Assembly (NCBI RefSeq): GCF_000427905.1
Contig: NZ_ATYX01000009.1
Location: forward strand, 110,532-174,531
Direction: 5' to 3'
DNA from: Thermocrispum agreste DSM 44070
GTDB taxonomy: Bacteria; Actinomycetota; Actinomycetes; Mycobacteriales; Pseudonocardiaceae
DNA: 64,000 nucleotides
The position numbers and the translations under genes are program-made. The stretch's first letter is position 1; each line of letters begins with the position of its first letter. Shown piece by piece: positions 1 through 14,647 of this stretch. The notes under the pieces were generated by a model. It made no database searches. It had not been told where the DNA came from and saw only the letters and a list, made by a program, of their open reading frames with translations.

Positions 1-54
1 GCCAAGCGCAAGCTCGACCGGGACACGGAACAGGCAGAGCGATCAGGGCGCTGA
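1..54 (+). CDS. C-terminal fragment of an unidentified protein
   Basis: An open frame enters from the left edge and ends at a TGA at 52-54. Only 17 residues are visible; they are charged and rich in Lys, Arg, Glu and Gln. A strong hairpin terminator starts 13 bp after the stop, which supports a real gene end. The fragment is too short to identify. The stop codon and terminator are seen directly; that it is coding is inferred. Confidence 0.5.
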   Translation, partial: AKRKLDRDTEQAERSGR

Positions 55-67
55 CCCTGCCGATCCG

Positions 68-110
68 GCTGCCGCCGCACGTCGTGCCGTGCGGCGGCAG
101 CTTCCTTTCT
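68..110 (+). terminator. Rho-independent-type terminator after the edge gene
   Basis: Two perfect 13-base arms, GCTGCCGCCGCAC (68-80) and GTGCGGCGGCAGC (89-101), enclose an 8-nt loop and are followed by TTCCTTTCT. The hairpin lies directly after the stop at 54, so it most likely ends the transcript entering from the left. Confidence 0.85.
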
Positions 111-396
111 GCGGGCCGTTTCGCGATGATCTTCGGCACGATGAACGTTCCAGTTCCCCGGACCGGTGCCCAGCCGACGGTGTCCCGGCTGCGGGCGTAC
201 ATTGCGTTCAGCGGATGTCGTCGATCTGCCTGGGCGCGATACTGGGGCACTAAGGTTCGAACCAGTCACCCGGCCACCACGCCCGCGGCCGGCTCGGGCC
301 GGGGACGAACGAGCACAGGTTCGACGCCGACGCGACGCGCCTGCTGCCTGACCGCGTCTGGCAGTCCGTTCGCGGACGTACCGAGGAGGAGACCGG
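111..396. other. Leader/intergenic region before the acyl-CoA ligase
   Basis: No convincing gene is present on either strand. Open frames here have skewed Arg/Pro-rich composition typical of wrong frames in GC-rich DNA. The only clear signal is GGAGGA at about 383-388, which serves the gene starting at 397. A GGTTCGAACC string near 254 resembles a tRNA T-arm, but no tRNA fold surrounds it. Confidence 0.5.
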
Positions 397-2223
<1,827 letters not shown>

Positions 2224-2294
2224 CCGGCCGCGGCGGTGGCGTCCGGCCGGCCACCGGCCGGGGACGCCGAGCAGCGCGGGCGGTCGTCATGCCG

Positions 2295-2340
2295 ACGGGC
2301 CGGTGAGTGCGCAACACCACTCGCCGGCCCGTTTCGTGTT
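2295..2340 (+). terminator. Terminator after the acyl-CoA ligase
   Basis: A 15-bp stem pairs 2295-2309 (ACGGGCCGGTGAGTG) with 2318-2332 (CACTCGCCGGCCCGT), with a single T.G wobble and an 8-nt loop. A T-rich tail (TTTCGTGTT) follows. It lies about 70 bp after the ligase stop. Confidence 0.8.
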
Positions 2341-2811
2341 GCCCAACCGTCGCGTACTGTTCACGTTTGAGCTGCGCAAACGCCGCGGCGCACGGCACGT
2401 CACCCCAGCGTTCACCGCCGCCGTCGGCACAGCCAGAAGCACAACAAATTTCACACGTGTTTCCGGTGGGGCTTTCGCGGGAGCAGAAGTTCACCGTAAA
2501 GTAACTGAACTCCCGGTGACCCCGGGCGTGACGCGACCGCGACTTCGCACAGCGAAGCCACCGCCGGTCTGATTCGCGCGCACATCGTGGTGCGCCGTCT
2601 CGCGCACATCGTGGTGCGCCGATTTCCTCCATGTTCGAGGCCGCACAGTGCGGTGCCGGCCGATGTCCCGCTCATCTGTTCGCACTGGCGCGATCGTCTA
2701 CGAGCCGACCATCGCACCGGGCAGGTTCGCCGTTACCCGACCGTGACAGCTTCACCGGATCGGCCCAACATACCTGCACGGCGCTGACACCACACGGAAG
2801 GACAGCCAGCC
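2341..2811. other. Long leader region upstream of gltB
   Basis: About 470 bp without a supported gene. It is noticeably more AT-rich around 2440-2515 than its surroundings, as expected for promoter DNA. It carries a tandem pair of small hairpins (annotated separately), and GGAAGGA at about 2796-2802 is the ribosome-binding site for gltB. I could not assign a specific promoter or a regulator site with confidence. Confidence 0.5.
2577..2621. repeat. Tandem pair of identical 21-bp hairpin units
   Basis: The unit CGCGCACATCGTGGTGCGCCG occurs at 2577-2597 and again, without change, at 2601-2621, a 24-bp period. Each unit contains the inverted repeat GCGCAC/GTGCGC around a 6-nt centre. Position in the gltB leader suggests a tandem operator or twin RNA hairpins, but the function is unknown. 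Confidence 0.85.
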
Positions 2812-7375
<4,564 letters not shown>

Positions 7376-7383
<8 letters not shown>

Positions 7384-8836
7384 TCCGAAGGGATTCCTCA
7401 CCACGCGCCGGGAGCTTCCCGGCACGCGTCCGGTCACGCTCCGGCTGAAGGACTGGCGGGAGGTCTACGAGGACCCGCGCGACTACATCGCCAACAAGCT
7501 GCCGAAGCAGGCGGGCCGGTGCATGGACTGCGGCATCCCGTTCTGCCACCAGGGCTGCCCGCTGGGCAACCTCATCCCGGACTGGAACACGCTGGTCTGG
7601 AAGCAGAACTGGGCAGAGGCCATCGAGCGGCTGCACGCGACGAACAACTTCCCGGAGTTCACCGGCGCGTTGTGTCCCGCGCCCTGCGAGTCGGCATGCG
7701 TGCTGGGCATCAACGACGATCCGGTGACCATCAAACGGGTCGAGCTGTCCATCATCGACAAGGCGTGGGAAGCCGGGTACGTGCGCCCGCTGCCGCCGGC
7801 CACGACCACCGGCAAGACGGTCGCGGTGGTGGGTTCGGGGCCAGCCGGGCTGGCCGCTGCCCAGCAGCTGACCAGAGCCGGGCACGCGGTGACGGTGTTC
7901 GAGCGCGCCGACGCCATCGGTGGCCTGCTCCGCTACGGCATCCCCGAGTTCAAGATGGAGAAGTGGCGGCTGGACCGCAGGCTGGAGCAGATGCGGGCCG
8001 AGGGCACCCGGTTCGTCACCGAGGTCGAGGTCGGTGTGGACATCACCGCCGACGAGCTGCGCGCGCAGTACGACGCGGTGGTGCTGGCCGGAGGCGCCAC
8101 CCAGTGGCGGGACCTGCCCATCCCCGGGCGCGACGCCGAGGGCGTCTACCAGGCGATGGAATACCTGCCACTGGCCAACCGGGTCGCCGCAGGCAAGCTG
8201 GCGGATTCGCCGGTCTCGGCCAAGGGCAAGGACGTGGTGATCATCGGCGGCGGGGACACCGGCGCCGACTGCCTGGGCACCGCGCACCGGCAGGGCGCGC
8301 GTTCGGTGACCCAGCTGGAGATCATGCCCAAGCCGCCCCAGACGCGGTCGGACGCCCACCCGTGGCCGACCTACCCGATGATCTACCGGGTCTCGTCGGC
8401 GCACGAGGAGGGCGGCGAGCGGCTGTACTCGGTGAGCACGCAACGGTTCCTCACCGACGAGCACGGCAAGCTGCGCGGTCTGCAGGTGGTCGAGGTCGAG
8501 CGCGTCGGCGGCCGGTTCGAGCCGATCCCCGGCACCGAACGGGAGCTGCCCGCGCAGCTGGTCACGCTGGCGCTGGGCTTCGTCGGCCCGGAGAAGAGCC
8601 GGCTGCTGACCGATCTCGGCGTGGAGTTCGACGAGCGCGGCAATGTCGCGCGCGGGCCGGACTTCCAGACCAACGTCGACGGCGTGTTCAGTGCCGGTGA
8701 CATGGGCCGTGGTCAGTCGCTCATCGTGTGGGCGATCGCCGAGGGCAGGGCGGCAGCCGCGGGCGTGGACGCCTACCTGACCGGGCGGGACATCCTGCCT
8801 GCGCCGATCAAGCCCACCGACCGCCCGATCGCCTGA
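7376..8836 (+). CDS. gltD: Glutamate synthase (NADPH) small subunit
   Basis: The small subunit of GOGAT takes electrons from NADPH through FAD and passes them by iron-sulfur centres to GltB. At 486 residues it has the usual length. Cysteines 49, 52, 57 and 61 ([13 protein letters not shown]) are part of the N-terminal 4Fe-4S region. The FAD-binding GSGPAG motif is near residue 152, and the NADPH-binding GGGDTGAD motif near 287. The ATG at 7376 overlaps the gltB stop within ATGGCTGA, indicating translational coupling. A strong hairpin follows the stop, so the operon is gltBD alone. Confidence 0.98.
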
Positions 8837-8859
8837 GCGGAGCTCGGGCCCCCGGTCAA

Positions 8860-8895
8860 CGGCCCGCCGACAACGGCGTCGGCGGGCCGTCCTTC
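8860..8895 (+). terminator. Terminator of the gltBD operon
   Basis: A perfect 12-bp stem CGGCCCGCCGAC (8860-8871) / GTCGGCGGGCCG (8878-8889) with a 6-nt loop, followed by TCCTTCG, starts 23 bp after the gltD stop. Confidence 0.85.
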
Positions 8896-8958
8896 GTCGT
8901 CCGCGTGGCTATCGTGGGCGAAGGCGACGAAGCGGCGGGTGACACGGAGGGACGGGCC

Positions 8959-9453
8959 ATGGGCCGGGACTGGGAGACCGAGCTGGCGGAGGTCTGGGCG
9001 CAACTGGACGACCTGCCGCCGGAGACGTTCCGCCGGCGGATCGACGAGCTGGCTGCGCGCTGTCCGCACGGGGGCGGTGTCGCCGACTTCGAGCGGGCCT
9101 CGGCCTTCGACTCCACCGATTGCCCGGAACAGGCCGTCGCCCTCTACCGGCAGGCGCTGAGCGCAGGACTGACCGGGCTCCGTCGGCGCCGGGCGGTCAT
9201 CCAGCTGGCCAGCTCGTTGCGCAACGTCGGCCGGGCGGAAGAAGGCGTGCGGCTGCTGGAGCGGGAGCTGGAAACGCACTCGGACGAGCTCGATGACGCG
9301 GTGCGCGCGACGCTGGCGCTGGCACTGGCCGACGTCGGCAGGAGCCGGGAAGCCGTCGGGCACGCCGTCTACGCGCTCTCCCGTCATCTCCCCCGGTATC
9401 AGCGTTCGATGGCGGCGTACGGCCGCGAGCTGATCGACTCCGCACGCCCCTGA
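8959..9453 (+). CDS. Small tetratricopeptide-repeat protein (TPR_5-like)
   Basis: A 164-residue, largely helical soluble protein. The central part, from about residue 45 (FERASAFDSTDCPEQAVALYRQAL) through the Ala/Leu-rich helices to about 140, has the spacing of paired TPR helices and resembles the small single-domain TPR_5 family common in actinobacteria. Such proteins are presumed protein-protein adaptors; no enzyme motif is visible. The ATG at 8959 is preferred over upstream in-frame starts because GGAGGG precedes it by 7-8 nt and the terminator of gltBD lies upstream. It is convergent with the next gene, 16 bp away. Confidence 0.8.
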   Translation: MGRDWETELAEVWAQLDDLPPETFRRRIDELAARCPHGGGVADFERASAFDSTDCPEQAVALYRQALSAGLTGLRRRRAVIQLASSLRNVGRAEEGVRLLERELETHSDELDDAVRATLALALADVGRSREAVGHAVYALSRHLPRYQRSMAAYGRELIDSARP

Positions 9454-9469
9454 GCACCACCGGGCGCGA

Positions 9470-10183
9470 TCATCCTGCCGCCGCGTTCGCCACCGACACC
9501 AGCGCAGCACCGAGCTCGTCGGGCCGGCTGAACTGTGGCCAGTGCCCGGTCAGCAGGTCGATGTAGTCGACGTGCCGCAGCTTGGCCACTTCCCGCGTGT
9601 ACGGGTTGTCGCTGTCGATCATCTGCCGTATTTCCGCGCTGCTGACCTCGCACGCGATGATCGTCACCGGCACCTGGTATCGCCGCTCGTCCGTCAGCCG
9701 CACCGGGTCCCTGGCCACGCGCTCCGGGGTCGGGATCGCACCGGCCCGGAACCGCGCACGCAGCTCGTCGTCCAGGCCGGCGAGGCTCCGTTCGTCGAAG
9801 AACGCCCAGTCGGGCAGCGGAATCTCGCCTCCCTGTGCGGGCAGCTCGGGGTTGATCGGATCGCCGTCGTTGAGCGGAGCCGCATCGACGTAGACCGCGC
9901 GCGCCACCTTGTCCGGGCGCGCGTCGACCGCCGCGTGCACGACCGGTCCGCCACCGGAGTGACCGACAAGCACCACCGGGTCGGGCCGCGCGCAAGCGTC
10001 CACCTTCGCCACGACCGCGTCCACGTGGTCGCGGAGTGTGATCGCCGATCGGTTCGCCTCACGTGACTCGAGGCCGGGCAACGTCATCGGGTGCGGACGA
10101 TGCCCCGCCTCACGCAACGCGGGCAGCACCGCGTCCCACGACGAAGCATCCAGCCAGAACCCGGGAACCAGGATCACGTCCAT
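9470..10183 (-). CDS. Alpha/beta-fold hydrolase
   Basis: A 237-residue cytosolic alpha/beta hydrolase. The N-terminus begins with the first strand (DVILVPGFWLDASSW, with the oxyanion-hole region), the nucleophile elbow is GHSGGG with the catalytic serine, and GHWPQFS near the C-terminus supplies the likely catalytic histidine. This layout is typical of small esterases or haloperoxidase-like hydrolases; the substrate cannot be predicted. The ATG at 10183 is chosen over a GTG 15 bp upstream because TACGGT at 10190-10195 lies exactly 6 nt before it, the arrangement of a leaderless promoter. It lies 25 bp downstream of, and on the same strand as, the stress-protein gene. Confidence 0.85.
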   Translation of the reverse strand: MDVILVPGFWLDASSWDAVLPALREAGHRPHPMTLPGLESREANRSAITLRDHVDAVVAKVDACARPDPVVLVGHSGGGPVVHAAVDARPDKVARAVYVDAAPLNDGDPINPELPAQGGEIPLPDWAFFDERSLAGLDDELRARFRAGAIPTPERVARDPVRLTDERRYQVPVTIIACEVSSAEIRQMIDSDNPYTREVAKLRHVDYIDLLTGHWPQFSRPDELGAALVSVANAAAG

Positions 10184-10223
10184 TCCAGGACCGTACACGC
10201 CCGGGATGTCACCCCGGCGGCGC

Positions 10224-11111
10224 CTAGCCGGGTTGCGGCCGAACCACCATCACCGGGCATTCGGCGTAGTGCAGCATCGCGTGGCTGGTGGAACCGACCA
10301 GAAGGCCGGTGAATCCGCCGCGGCCCCGGCTGCCGACGACCAGGACGCTGGCCTCCGCGCTGCGTTCGATCAGGCATTCCCGGGGACGGGCCCGCACGAC
10401 CACCGGTTCGACGTCGACCTGCGGGTACAAGCCGGCCCACCGATCGAGCCAGCGATCGAGCACGCGCCGCTCGTCCGCCTCCTGCGGTTCACTCGCCTGG
10501 CCCTGTTCCGTACGCGGCCGGTGGGAGTCGCCGTGATGGCAGGCGTGCACCGCCACCAGCGGGACGTTGCGCCGGGCGGCTTGCGCGAAGGCGCATCCGA
10601 GGGCGAGGTTGCTCAGCTCGCTGCCGTCCACGCCGACCACCACGGGAGCGTGCGGCCGATCCCGCCCGCGGACGGCGACCACCGGGCATTGCGCGTGCGC
10701 CGACAGCGTGAGCGTCGTCGAGCCGAGCAGCACCCCGGCGAGCGCTCCGCGCCCGGAGCCACCGAGCACCACGCACCGGGCGGCGCCCGACTCGGCGATC
10801 AGAGCCAGCACCGCGGGCTCGGTGGTGGACGACGTGCTCACCTGCAGATCGGGCACGATCTCGGTGGCGGCCAGCCGGGCCTGCTCGAGCAACGCCGTGG
10901 ACTCCTGCTCCAGCAGGCCGAACAGCTCGGTGGACGGGGCGATGGCCCCGCCGGGGAAGAATTCCGCCGAGCCGATGGCATGGACCAGGCGCAGGCCCGC
11001 GCCTTGCCCGGCCGCCTCGGCGGCGGCCCACCGGACCGCGCGCAGCGACGCCTCCGACCCGTCCACCCCGGCGACCACCGGGCCGTGCCACCGTGGCCAT
11101 CGCTCGGTCAT
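10224..11111 (-). CDS. Universal stress protein with two Usp domains
   Basis: A 295-residue cytosolic protein made of two UspA domains (about residues 10-145 and 155-293). Each begins with a V-x-G-V-D-G-S motif (VVAGVDGSEAS and VVVGVDGSELS) and ends with the ATP-binding GS-G-R-G...GST pattern (GGSGRGALAGVLLGST; GSRGRGGFTGLLVGST). The tandem, ATP-binding type is common in actinobacteria under hypoxia or stress. Many alternative upstream starts exist, but TACCCT at 11118-11123 sits 6 nt before the ATG at 11111, so a leaderless start there is favoured. It may be co-transcribed with the downstream hydrolase. Confidence 0.92.
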   Translation of the reverse strand: MTERWPRWHGPVVAGVDGSEASLRAVRWAAAEAAGQGAGLRLVHAIGSAEFFPGGAIAPSTELFGLLEQESTALLEQARLAATEIVPDLQVSTSSTTEPAVLALIAESGAARCVVLGGSGRGALAGVLLGSTTLTLSAHAQCPVVAVRGRDRPHAPVVVGVDGSELSNLALGCAFAQAARRNVPLVAVHACHHGDSHRPRTEQGQASEPQEADERRVLDRWLDRWAGLYPQVDVEPVVVRARPRECLIERSAEASVLVVGSRGRGGFTGLLVGSTSHAMLHYAECPVMVVRPQPG

Positions 11112-11161
11112 CGCCCCAGGGTAGGACGAACGGATCATGCTCGAAAGCCGATCGGCCTCCG

Positions 11162-12517
11162 TCACGGTGACCCGCGACCGAATCGTCGTGCTGTCGGGAC
11201 CAACGCCGCCAGGGCCGGGGCGAGGAAGCACACGCCAGCGCAGGTCACCAGGACCGCGTCGACGCCGAACGCGTCGACCGCGGGCGCGATCAACGCCAGG
11301 CCGACCGGTGACAGGCCGTAGGAGACCAGGAAGTCCAGCGACGACACCCTGGCCAGCTTGCCGGGATCCACTTCGCGTTGCGCGGCGGTGAACCACGGGA
11401 CGTTGAACAGCTCGATGCCGATCCCCGCGATCACGTACCCGGCGACCACCACCGCCGGGTGAACGGGAACGAGCATGCCCAGCGGCGCGAACCCGTAGCA
11501 GGCGAGCCCGGCCAGTGCCGCCCAGCCCTGTGCCCGCGGCCGCCAGCGCGCCACCACCATCGCGCCCACCAGCGCCCCGGCGGTGTATCCGGTCATCGCC
11601 GCGGCCAGCACCGCACCCGAACCGAACGTGTCCCGGCTGACCAGCGGCAACACCACTCCGGTCGCCGCGTACCCGGTCGCGATCACGGCCGTCAGCGCCG
11701 CCAGGCCGGCCAGGAACCACGGGTGCCGCCGCGCCTCCCGCAGGCCCTCGGCGAACTCACGGACGAACCCGATGCCGCGCCTGGTGCCGCCGGGTGCGCG
11801 GGCTGCACCGCGTGGCGGCACCACAGCTGCCGTCGACCACAGCACTCCGATGCCGATCAGCAGCGTCGTCGCACCGGCCACCGCAGCCAGCACGGCAGTC
11901 ACTCCCGGCGCGATCAGCGTGGTCACCCGCACCGAGAACGTCATCGCCGCGTTCGCTTGCTGGCGCCGGTCCTCCGCCACGACCTCGGCCGTCAGTGCTT
12001 GGAAAGCCGGCCGGCAGGCGCCTTGCCCGGCGCCGGCGAAGGCGGCCGCAACCGCCATCAAGCTCAACGACCGCCCCAGCCCTGCCGCGATGACAGGTGT
12101 GGCGACCGCCGCCGTGAGACACGCGGCCCACACCACGTGTCGCCTGGCGTATCGGTCCGCCAGGACACCACTGACCGGAACGGCGGCGAGGAAGCCCGCG
12201 GTGCGAGCGGCCAGCACGATGCCCAAGCCGGTGGCGGAGAGGCTGCCCTCGAGCACGGCCAGGCCCAGGACGAAAGGAAGGGCCCACGTCGCCAGGCCGG
12301 ACGCCGTGGTGCCCAGCCACAGCCGGACGAAGTGCCGGTCGCGCAGGATCGACCGGTTCGTCGGCGGAGGCCCCTCCGCTGCCCGGCGGCCGGGTCCGGC
12401 GGCCTGTTCGCCCGACGTGGTCGCCGCCGATCCGGATTCCGGTGACCGCGCATCGGCGGGCGGGTCTGCCAGGGCGGGCTGGATGGCATCGGTTGACGTG
12501 CTCGGCTGCGACGGCAC
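11162..12517 (-). CDS. MFS transporter divergent from the metal-ligand operon
   Basis: A 451-residue major facilitator protein with about 12 hydrophobic segments. The cytoplasmic N-terminal 55 residues are Pro/Ser/Ala-rich, and the DRYARR loop between helices 2 and 3 carries the family signature. It resembles the enterobactin-exporter-like (EntS/MFS_3) group in overall pattern. The GTG at 12517 is chosen because GAAGGGA precedes it by 5 nt; a TTG at 12571 would put the operator inside the gene. It faces away from the ABC/biosynthesis operon across a shared Fur/Zur-like box, so it could export the molecule made by that operon. That role is inferred. Confidence 0.85.
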   Translation of the reverse strand: MPSQPSTSTDAIQPALADPPADARSPESGSAATTSGEQAAGPGRRAAEGPPPTNRSILRDRHFVRLWLGTTASGLATWALPFVLGLAVLEGSLSATGLGIVLAARTAGFLAAVPVSGVLADRYARRHVVWAACLTAAVATPVIAAGLGRSLSLMAVAAAFAGAGQGACRPAFQALTAEVVAEDRRQQANAAMTFSVRVTTLIAPGVTAVLAAVAGATTLLIGIGVLWSTAAVVPPRGAARAPGGTRRGIGFVREFAEGLREARRHPWFLAGLAALTAVIATGYAATGVVLPLVSRDTFGSGAVLAAAMTGYTAGALVGAMVVARWRPRAQGWAALAGLACYGFAPLGMLVPVHPAVVVAGYVIAGIGIELFNVPWFTAAQREVDPGKLARVSSLDFLVSYGLSPVGLALIAPAVDAFGVDAVLVTCAGVCFLAPALAALVPTARRFGRGSP

Positions 12518-12551
12518 GGGTGTCCCTTCGACGATGTGAGCTTCTCGATCG

Positions 12552-12571
12552 TTATTGAAAACGATAATCAA
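12552..12571. promoter_or_regulatory. Fur/Zur-like AT-rich operator between divergent genes
   Basis: TTATTGAAAACGATAATCAA stands out in very GC-rich DNA. It contains the TGAAAAC-G-ATAATCA pattern expected of a Fur/Zur-family 7-1-7 site, and GATAAT could also be a -10 element for the rightward operon. An overlapping dyad ATCGTT-N6-AACGAT is also present. It lies 35 bp from the leftward transporter start and 47 bp from the rightward lipoprotein start, so one regulator could control both. Whether Zur or Fur binds cannot be settled by eye. Confidence 0.6.
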
Positions 12572-12617
12572 CCTCGATTAGGGTCCGTCACGAGACCCAC
12601 ACGATCCTGGAGTTGCC

Positions 12618-13616
12618 ATGACCCCTCGTGTCATCGCCGCGCTGGCCTGCGGTGCCGTTCTGCTCGGCGGGTGCTCCGCTCCCGCTCAGCAGGCACCGTC
12701 CGCGTCGTCAGGGGCCGTTCACGTGACGAGTTGCGGCATGCCGTTGACGTTCGCCGAACGCCCGCAGCGGGTAGTGACGCTGGACCAGACGTCGACCGAG
12801 ACACTGCTGGCGCTCGGCCTGGCCGATCGCATGGCCGGGACGTCGAACCTGAAGACGCGGGTGGCCCCGCAGTTCGCCGCCGACTACCGGCGGGTGAAGG
12901 TGCTCAGCCCCGGCCTGCTGACGTCGGAGCAACTGCGCGCCGCCAACCCGGATTTCGTGGTCGCGTCGTTCGCCGACCAGTTCACCCGTGACCGCGTGGG
13001 GACCAGGGAGGAACTGCACGAGCTCGGCGTGCCCACGTTCGTCAGCGCGGTCGACTGCCCCACCGGCGACGACTCCCCGTTCGATCGGCTGCACCAGGAC
13101 TACCGCACGCTCGGCCGTATCTTCGGGGTGACCGAACGTGCCGAGCGGCTGATCGCCGAGCAGCAGAAGGCGATCGGCAAAGCGCGGTCGCTGCGCGCCC
13201 GCAACCGGCCCACGGTGCTGTGGCTGTACTCGGTGTTCAACGACGTGCCGTACGTGGCGGGCGGCATCGGGATCCCGGCTGCGATGAGCGAAATCCTCGG
13301 CGTGCGCAACGCCTTCGACGATGTCGGCCAGCAGTGGCCGGAGGTGTCGTGGGAGCAGATCGCCGCGCGTGAGCCCGACGTCATCGTGGTCGGCGATCTG
13401 TCCGAGCGTGGAGCGCCAGGCGACAGCGCCGAGGAGAAGATCGCGCAGATCCGGCAGCACCCGGTGATGTCCAGGCTGGACGCGGTGCGCCACAACCGGT
13501 TCGTCACGGTGTCCGGCATCGAACTCGACCCGTCGGTGCGCTCGCACAACGCGCTCACCGAAGTGGCGCAGGCACTGGCCGACATGCCTGCTCTGGCCGG
13601 TGACACGTCCCGATGA
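12618..13616 (+). CDS. Metal/siderophore-type ABC substrate-binding lipoprotein
   Basis: A 332-residue class-III periplasmic-binding protein (FecB/BtuF/TroA-like). The first 25 residues form a lipoprotein signal peptide with lipobox LLGGC (lipid-modified Cys19), so it is tethered outside the membrane. The order TSTETLLALGLADRMAGTSNL, then the linking helix and a second Rossmann-like lobe ending in SHNALTEVAQAL, matches siderophore and B12 binders. GGAG precedes the ATG by about 6 nt. It starts a six-gene operon whose junctions are almost all 4-base overlaps. The substrate is inferred to be a metal chelate from the operator and the neighbours. Confidence 0.9.
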   Translation: MTPRVIAALACGAVLLGGCSAPAQQAPSASSGAVHVTSCGMPLTFAERPQRVVTLDQTSTETLLALGLADRMAGTSNLKTRVAPQFAADYRRVKVLSPGLLTSEQLRAANPDFVVASFADQFTRDRVGTREELHELGVPTFVSAVDCPTGDDSPFDRLHQDYRTLGRIFGVTERAERLIAEQQKAIGKARSLRARNRPTVLWLYSVFNDVPYVAGGIGIPAAMSEILGVRNAFDDVGQQWPEVSWEQIAAREPDVIVVGDLSERGAPGDSAEEKIAQIRQHPVMSRLDAVRHNRFVTVSGIELDPSVRSHNALTEVAQALADMPALAGDTSR

Positions 13617-14647
13617 GCACGGCGAACCGCCTCGTCGTGCGGGTCGGCAGGACGGGCGCGCTCGGCCCGGCCGCCGTGGTCGCTCTGGTCGCCTCCCTGG
13701 CGGCCTGCGTGGTCATCGGCGCCGGTGACGTCACCTACGGGCACGTCGCCACCGTGCTCGGCACCCGCCTTGGGCTCCCGGTGGAGCCCCTGCCGCCCCT
13801 AACCGACTCGCTCATCTGGCAACTGCGCATTCCCCGCGTGCTGCTCGCGGCGGTCGTCGGCGCGGCGCTGGCGGTGTGCGGAGCCGTTCTGCAGGCGTTG
13901 ACCAGGAACGCGCTGGCTGATCCCTATCTGCTCGGCGTCTCGTCGGGAGCGTCCACGGGCGCCGTGGTGGTCGCGGTGTCCGGTGTCGGAAGCACGATCG
14001 GCCTGACCGCGGGTGCGCTGGCCGGTGCCCTTACTGCATTCGGCCTGCTGCTGTTGCTGTTGCGGCGCAGCGGGCTCGATTCGCTGCGCGTCGTGCTCAC
14101 CGGTGTCGTGGTCGGCCAGCTGTTCACCGCGCTGACGTCGCTGGTGCTGATGGCGTCCGGCGACGCCGACACCACCCGGTCGGTCACGTACTGGCTGCTC
14201 GGATCGCTCTCGTCGGCCCGGTGGGACGGCGTCGTCGGGTGCGCCGTCGTCACGGTGCTCGCGCTGGTGGTGTGCCGCTACTACGCGGTCTCGCTCGACG
14301 CTCTCGGATTCGGCGCCGACACCGCGGCGTCCGTTGGTGTCGATGTCCGGCGCACCCGGCTGGTCCTGCTCGTGGTGACGTCGCTGCTCACCGCGGTGGC
14401 GGTGTCCGCGGTCGGGGCGATCGGGTTCGTCGGCCTGATCGTCCCGCACGGCGTGCGCTTCCTTGCCGGGCCGCTGCATCGCACCCTGCTCCCCTACAGC
14501 GCGGTAGCCGGCGCGGTGTTCTTGGTGTGGGCCGACGCGCTGGCGCGCGTGCTCCTGGCCCCGCAAGAGGTGCCGGTGGGCGTGTTCACCGCGCTGGCCG
14601 GGGTGCCGTTGTTCCTGCTCATCCTGAAACGGCGAGGTGAACTGTGA
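13613..14647 (+). CDS. FecCD-family ABC transporter permease
   Basis: A 344-residue integral membrane protein with about ten hydrophobic helices. Family landmarks include LRIPRVLLAAVVGAALAVCGAVLQALTRN near residues 63-92 and the ATPase-contacting segment around AIGFVGLIVPHGVRFL near 265-280. It forms the channel of the importer with the neighbouring lipoprotein and ATPase. The start overlaps the lipoprotein stop as ATGA, indicating coupled translation. Confidence 0.95.
   Translation: MSTANRLVVRVGRTGALGPAAVVALVASLAACVVIGAGDVTYGHVATVLGTRLGLPVEPLPPLTDSLIWQLRIPRVLLAAVVGAALAVCGAVLQALTRNALADPYLLGVSSGASTGAVVVAVSGVGSTIGLTAGALAGALTAFGLLLLLLRRSGLDSLRVVLTGVVVGQLFTALTSLVLMASGDADTTRSVTYWLLGSLSSARWDGVVGCAVVTVLALVVCRYYAVSLDALGFGADTAASVGVDVRRTRLVLLVVTSLLTAVAVSAVGAIGFVGLIVPHGVRFLAGPLHRTLLPYSAVAGAVFLVWADALARVLLAPQEVPVGVFTALAGVPLFLLILKRRGEL

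Noticed and set aside
235-290. tRNA-like T-arm string GGTTCGAACC
   Set aside because: No acceptor stem, D-arm or anticodon arm can be formed around it.
2486-2520. GlnR-type box before gltB
   Set aside because: GTTAC- and GTCAC-like elements occur on the minus strand but not at the 11/22-bp spacing of GlnR boxes.
12538-12617. Cobalamin riboswitch ahead of the BtuFCD-like and PduX-like genes
   Set aside because: The leader is only about 80 nt and lacks the conserved B12-box elements; the operator looks Fur/Zur-like instead.
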